A DNA stretch of 64,000 nt from Bolinopsis microptera (Eukaryota; Ctenophora; Tentaculata; Lobata; Bolinopsidae), in contig NC_087084.1 in NCBI RefSeq assembly GCF_026151205.1, positions 2,389,345 to 2,453,344 of the forward strand, given 5' to 3'. The number at the start of each line of letters is the position of its first letter. Position 1 is the stretch's first letter. This document shows positions 61,601-64,000 of this stretch, in pieces. The notes below the pieces were generated by a model. That model saw only the letters and a program-made list of their open reading frames with translations, had not been told where the DNA came from and did no database searches. The translations under genes and the position numbers were made by a program.

Positions 61601-63775
61601 AATCTAAAGCGCGAAATGATTTGAAGTATCATTGCAAGTTTGTATCTTTGTACCTTTTTCACAGTCGCTGGAACCAGCCTCTGATACTTTTCCACCTGGG
61701 CATGCTGAGCACTCCCTTACCACACCTCCCTGCATGTAAGGTATTATTAACGGTCAACTTTTCCAACATGTTATACATTACTACAAATCTTCTTATTAAG
61801 ATTACATCGATCGTTCAGAGGTGAATAAAAAGAAAGGGCAGACTACAGGGTGAGTTGAAAATAGTGTGTGGAATGTAAAGATCGATAATTTTTTTATGAA
61901 GGAGCAAATTTATGGCAGACTTTTGATAGTTCTGGAACTATTAAAATTAAACATTATTCTCGTATATTACTAACCGTACTGTACGTATTTTCAGGACACC
62001 TGGAGCAACTCGTAGCTCCTTGAGCTGCGAAATGGCCTGCTGGACAGGTCACTGCTCCATCTAAGGTAGTTATAATGTAAGGTCATGTCGATCATATTTA
62101 TAAATGAAAGGTATGTCATGTGTTTTACAATAAATAACATTACATGCCTTCTGTTCATAGTTGGTCCGTACGTACGTAAAAACAGCAGGGTACTCAAGGT
62201 ACGACAAATTTGATTTAAGGTACGTAAAGCTTTAAAATTGTTTCACACGCACCAATTTTTTATTTGTCTACGGCTGAAGACAGTGAATCTGAGAATGATA
62301 TGTCTGCATTGATTCCGCTTAATGTCTTTAACTTTATCTTGATGATAAATTGTACAATTTAAACTTTTTAAAGGTGTTTAAATCGTGTGAAAATAGCGTC
62401 GAAAGTTGCGAAAGTACTTTAGGGTACTCTCGGGGTACTCTTGAGTACGGACTAACTATGCTTCTGTTAAGATATTAAGATGATAATATTAACAGTCTAA
62501 ATAAGACCTTGAAAAGACTCACTTCTTCAGACTCAGGATAACAAGGTTACTACTTAGTAACTTAGGAACTAGTTAATTATACCTAGTAACTCAGTAACTC
62601 ACCTTCTTCAGACTCAGGATAACTAGGTTACTACTTAGTAACTTAGTAACTAGTTAATTACCTAGTAACTTAGTAACTCACCTTCTTCAGACTCAGGATA
62701 ACATTCATCTAGAGAAGCGGCACCGAGCCCCGCAGTGGTTTCACCTTCAGGACATGACGTACAGAACATGGCCCGACTTTCTGAGTAAGCCCCTTTAGCG
62801 CACTTAGCGCATACTTCATCTCCAGCTGCGTTTCCAGAATAGTAAGTCCCCGGCGGGCAATCTAACAGGGATAGCACTTTATCAGATTATGTTAAACAGA
62901 ATTATAGTGATTCGATTTGATCGGGTACTCCCAGTTTCAAATTCACTTGGAGATATTTTGAGATTTATTAGCTACCGCAAAGACACAAATAAAGTGTAAT
63001 AGTGATCAGTTATAGCGTAACGAAGGGCCCTGCCGACCCCGCGGCTGTGGGGGGGGGGGGGGGGGGGCGGCTCCATCTTAGGGGGGGGGGGGGGGGGGGG
63101 GGGCGCGGCCAAATCGTCGGACAATTTGAAAAAAACTTGACTAAGGTACTAGCAAAACTGCGCGTTTTGCTCTAGAAACGCACTTTTTTAGAGATTTTAC
63201 CGGCGTAAAATCTTTAAAAAATTTGTTTCAATTGGGGCGCCCAAAGGGGAGGGGGTGCCAACAGAGAAACGCTTTTTCAGCGGAAGAGGGGGGGGGGGGG
63301 GGGGGGTGCGGGGCCCGGGGGGCAACAGGCAACGTTACACCACTGATACTCTGATAGTGATCGAGGAGGATTAATTACTAATTATCAAAAACAGCTGGTA
63401 AATAATAATTGCGTCTTACCCGGATCACAAGACATTTGATCATCACTCGTTACCCAGCCATCAGTACAGTCATAACATATGTGATCGCCGCTAAAGGAAT
63501 CTGGAACTCGGAATATTGATTCAATATTATAATATGTTGTTGAATAATTCATTATAAACACAATTCTTTGTACTCTTTTGTTATTGTAGTTTACAAAATT
63601 CTGAAAATAACATAAACGAAGTCCTGAAGGATATGATCATTTGATAGAGATTCAAAGCGATCGATTGTAATTCCGTTAGACTTGAGATCTGAATGATTCG
63701 AATCTTCAAACTTAAATAAAATTGTATATTTCTTACCCACAAAAACAGCTTGATGCTTCGGGCAATCTGTCCAAG
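42088..63775 (-). CDS. Large modular secreted-type protein: GCC2/GCC3 repeats, vWD and C8-like domains (3' 35 exons)
   Basis: Thirty-five exons join without a stop for 1,447 codons before TGA at 42,090-42,088; every GT-AG phase matches. The 5' end lies beyond 64,000. Order: cysteine-rich modules, a long run of GCC2/GCC3 (ephrin-receptor-like) modules of about 51 residues, a Thr/Pro linker, vWD and a C8-like end. GCC2/GCC3 modules fold around paired cysteines, and vWD plus C8 is the multimer-forming unit of mucin-like and zonadhesin-like proteins, so a secreted or matrix role is inferred. No transmembrane segment is present in this part. Exons 1-3 are 63775-63737, 63500-63420 and 62861-62682; the others are given under the domain blocks. 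Introns hold exon-edge-derived arrays and a 5.2-kb transposon. I know no named orthologue. Confidence 0.92.
42213..42362. repeat. 30-bp minisatellite, 5 copies, in the last intron of the modular gene
   Basis: The unit is attttgctctcagtaatgtt plus gtttccctac. On the minus strand it begins about 10 nt after the exon 34 donor; it does not include exon sequence. Confidence 0.9.
42660..43157 (-). repeat. 83-bp array (6 copies) abutting the donor of exon 33
   Basis: The period is 83 (42,750 to 42,833). The copy nearest the exon diverges from the others at 43,157, two bases inside the intron if the upstream donor is used. On the minus strand each unit contains AACTATATGG before GTAATC, a possible donor, so the unit may carry a repeated splice site. 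Confidence 0.92.
43370..43518. mobile_element. 149-bp hAT-type MITE with 8-bp target duplication
   Basis: The ends CAGGGACAAAAGGATTTCGC and its inverse complement are perfect over about 20 bp. The flanks atgcatga at 43362-43369 and 43519-43526 are identical. The interior holds further gcgaaatt palindromes. Confidence 0.9.
43899..45678 (-). CDS. Modular gene exons 27-31: vWD domain
   Basis: Exons: 45678-45522, 45013-44870, 44583-44497, 44380-44243, 43985-43899. The domain opens with CSVFGDPHILTFDG and continues GEHYTFHGECPYVLAMDC, GVTCLENVDI, then VEWDGLSSLRIIVDKGARTC and GLCSNNDGN. These are the vWD hallmarks (GDPHxxTFDG near the start, CGLC near the end). The usual CGLCGNxxG is CGLCSNND here. 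Confidence 0.93.
45738..45832. repeat. 9-bp tandem repeat (ataccatgt)
   Basis: About ten units, some diverged (atatcatgt, tttaccatg), in the intron between exons 26 and 27. Confidence 0.9.
45876..47647 (-). repeat. 43-bp minisatellite (~41 copies) made of the 3' end of exon 26 and its 5' splice site
   Basis: Minus-strand unit: GTAAGAGTCTCCATTCACCG, GCCGTGATCCCTGGACC, AACAAG. Of its 43 bases, about 40 are the last coding bases of exon 26 and the remainder is the start of the donor. The unit at 47,647-47,605 is the exon end itself. Nearly all units keep AACAAG before GTAAGAG. Forty-three is not a multiple of three, and translation past the first donor meets TGA after eight codons, so only the exon-proximal site gives the full protein. 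Confidence 0.97.
47605..54226 (-). CDS. Modular gene exons 24-26: linker region before vWD
   Basis: Exon 24 (54226-54030) begins TSPATPSVAYTTPTEATFPE, a Thr/Pro-rich linker, and goes on to ARIFITGSPTPGSARVNC. Exon 25 (47983-47844) encodes VVLDLNCADPTWVCEADGYD. Exon 26 (47707-47605) ends ESPFTGRDPWTNK and is spliced at GTAAGAG. Exons 24 and 25 are separated by 6 kb that holds the 5.2-kb transposon. The last 39 nt of exon 26 are the seed of the 43-bp array. Confidence 0.88.
48040..48120. repeat. 10-bp tandem repeat (aatattcaga)
   Basis: About eight units of gaaatattca near the 3' end of the large intron; low complexity. Confidence 0.85.
49502..49768 (+). CDS. Unrecognised 88-codon open frame inside the 5.2-kb transposon
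   Basis: It begins MNSDHFSNSFLNIAMKLSDF and contains DILRFLLSHKENHATHVDLM; the last codons overlap a donor-like CAA then GTGAGT at 49,763. It may be a first exon of a lost element protein or chance. No domain recognised. Confidence 0.2.
   Translation: MNSDHFSNSFLNIAMKLSDFIDGTCDSLPCHSPPSNKDILRFLLSHKENHATHVDLMLAEVSSLILSHYSTIEMYRQTDFFQPCNIVK
50155..50585. repeat. ~111-121-bp tandem repeat, 4 copies
   Basis: Units contain aaggacgatacacggataca and gtaaacatcgtcacaaaatg, the latter starting at 50,217, 50,328, 50,449 and 50,560. It carries the inverse complement of the word found in the 152-bp array. Confidence 0.9.
50769..52497 (+). repeat. 152-bp periodic array with conserved word TGTGACGAAATTTAC
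   Basis: The word starts at 50769, 50921, 51073, 51225, 51377 and 51529: five intervals of exactly 152. It continues at 51686, 51827, 52029, 52191, 52345 and 52483 with looser spacing and changes such as tgtgacaaagtttac. In the regular part two diverged half-units alternate, giving a 304-bp dimer. In the irregular part little but the word remains alike. Confidence 0.88.
54335..59959 (-). CDS. Modular gene exons 11-23: thirteen tandem single-exon GCC2/GCC3 modules
   Basis: Exons: 59959-59807, 59230-59078, 58927-58775, 58594-58442, 57954-57802, 57616-57464, 57275-57123, 57012-56860, 55785-55633, 55486-55334, 55218-55066, 54863-54711 (all 153 nt) and 54490-54335 (156 nt). All are phase 1-1, so modules can be added or lost without changing frame. 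The consensus is PCSAGDYMTDSGCQQCGENS, then FSGDGASSC, CPxGKxSAAGSTS and DDC. The middle eleven are nearly identical; the first and last are the most divergent. Flanking introns show block duplications (exons 21-22 resemble 17-18; exons 15-16 resemble 13-14). Confidence 0.93.
59660..59814 (-). repeat. Short tandem duplication carrying the donor of modular-gene exon 11
   Basis: The block ttgcgtgataaatcaaagtt atgatcccttctttgc is present three times. Two copies extend through cccaccatatcgaca, that is TGTCGATATG before GTGGGC on the minus strand, the last 10 nt of exon 11 and its donor. Confidence 0.88.
60068..63775 (-). CDS. Modular gene exons 1-10: N-terminal cysteine-rich and split GCC2/GCC3 modules
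   Basis: Exons: 63775-63737, 63500-63420, 62861-62682, 62060-61975, 61729-61654, 61383-61231, 61068-60996, 60766-60672, 60444-60351, 60153-60068. Exon 3 encodes CPPGTYYSGNAAGDEVCAKC and CTSCPEGETTAGLGAASLDEC. Exon 6 is a whole module (EPCEAGKYMSSEGCKSC and onward). Three other modules are each split in two at the same site after NTY/NTF: exons 4/5 in phase 0, exons 7/8 and 9/10 in phase 2. Module sequences here are divergent, unlike the near-identical ones downstream. Confidence 0.87.
61181..61244 (-). repeat. Duplicated donor of modular-gene exon 6
   Basis: cttaccgtaagtacag at 61,226 recurs at 61,181 (45 bp apart). On the minus strand both read CTGTACTTACG before GTAAG. Confidence 0.85.
62519..62706 (-). 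repeat. ~80-bp array (3 copies) carrying the donor of modular-gene exon 3
   Basis: Exon 3 ends GTTATCCTGAGTCTGAAGAA then G before GTGAGTTAC. This 21-nt exon end with its donor recurs 79 and 159 nt further into the intron; the third copy has lost one base at the junction but keeps GTGAGT. The spacer is rich in ttagtaac words. Confidence 0.92.
63007..63353. mobile_element. hAT-type MITE, second copy, opposite orientation, 8-bp target duplication
   Basis: The flanks atagtgat at 62999-63006 and 63354-63361 are identical. Inner sequence (gcgtaacgaagg, actgcgcgttttgctctaga, ggcaacaggcaacgtta) is complementary to the copy at 36,161-36,465. It has long poly-G runs. It lies in the intron between exons 2 and 3 of the modular gene. 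Confidence 0.82.
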
Positions 63776-64000
63776 CTGAAAGAAAACTGTTACCATTTTG
63801 TTTCCTGACAAACTTTATTGTACAATTAATACTCAGAGATTTACAAAATAGAATATTCACACCTAATATTACCCTACCTTATATTGGGTCAGACATTACC
63901 ATGGCAATTTGACTTTAAATCGTTTAATCCGTTTTTCAAAAATATCTAAAACCTATAATAATAAAACCTATAATAATAATAATGCTTCGTAACCTGATGC

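Overview
The window looks like nuclear DNA of an invertebrate animal. It is AT-rich, its genes are split into small exons by GT-AG introns, and most of the sequence is intron, minisatellite or transposon. Protein families seen are plexin-domain-containing protein, GCC2/GCC3 (ephrin-receptor-like) plus von Willebrand D plus C8, and cytosolic sulfotransferase. Mobile elements are LINE, Penelope-like, hAT-type and a tRNA-derived SINE. A cnidarian or another soft-bodied marine invertebrate would fit, but I cannot name the species. All convincing genes lie on the minus strand, so the text follows them from high to low coordinates.

Layout. (1) 42,088 to beyond 63,775: the 3' part of a large secreted-type gene. 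It has 35 exons that join in one reading frame (1,447 codons plus stop): cysteine-rich N-terminal modules, fourteen-odd GCC2/GCC3 modules (eleven of them identical-length 153-nt phase-1 exons), a Thr/Pro linker, a vWD domain and a C8-like C-terminus. One intron holds a 5.2-kb transposon with ~0.9-kb terminal inverted repeats and a perfect 8-bp target duplication. (2) 28.9-41.8 kb: mostly repeats (48-bp and 22-bp arrays, a hAT MITE, a Penelope-like fragment) and one doubtful small secreted gene. (3) 26,692-27,867: a two-exon gene for an unfamiliar single-pass membrane protein. (4) 21,865-22,746: an intronless sulfotransferase with one in-frame stop. (5) 1,386-21,078: the first ten exons of a plexin-domain-containing (PLXDC/TEM7-type) gene, signal peptide to PSI domain; the rest lies left of position 1. 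Its 14-kb intron holds a 3.1-kb 42-bp minisatellite, a SINE and a 3.6-kb insertion carrying a wrecked LINE.

The most unusual pattern is that tandem repeats in both large genes are repeatedly built from an exon edge. Repeat units copy the last 10-40 nt of an exon together with its 5' splice site, or an acceptor with the first ~50 nt of an exon. I count about nine independent cases, from a single extra copy to about 41 copies. The result is introns packed with decoy splice sites right beside the genuine one. A second unexplained structure is a decayed array inside the 5.2-kb transposon, in which a 15-bp word recurs at an exact 152-bp period and survives where the rest of the unit has diverged.
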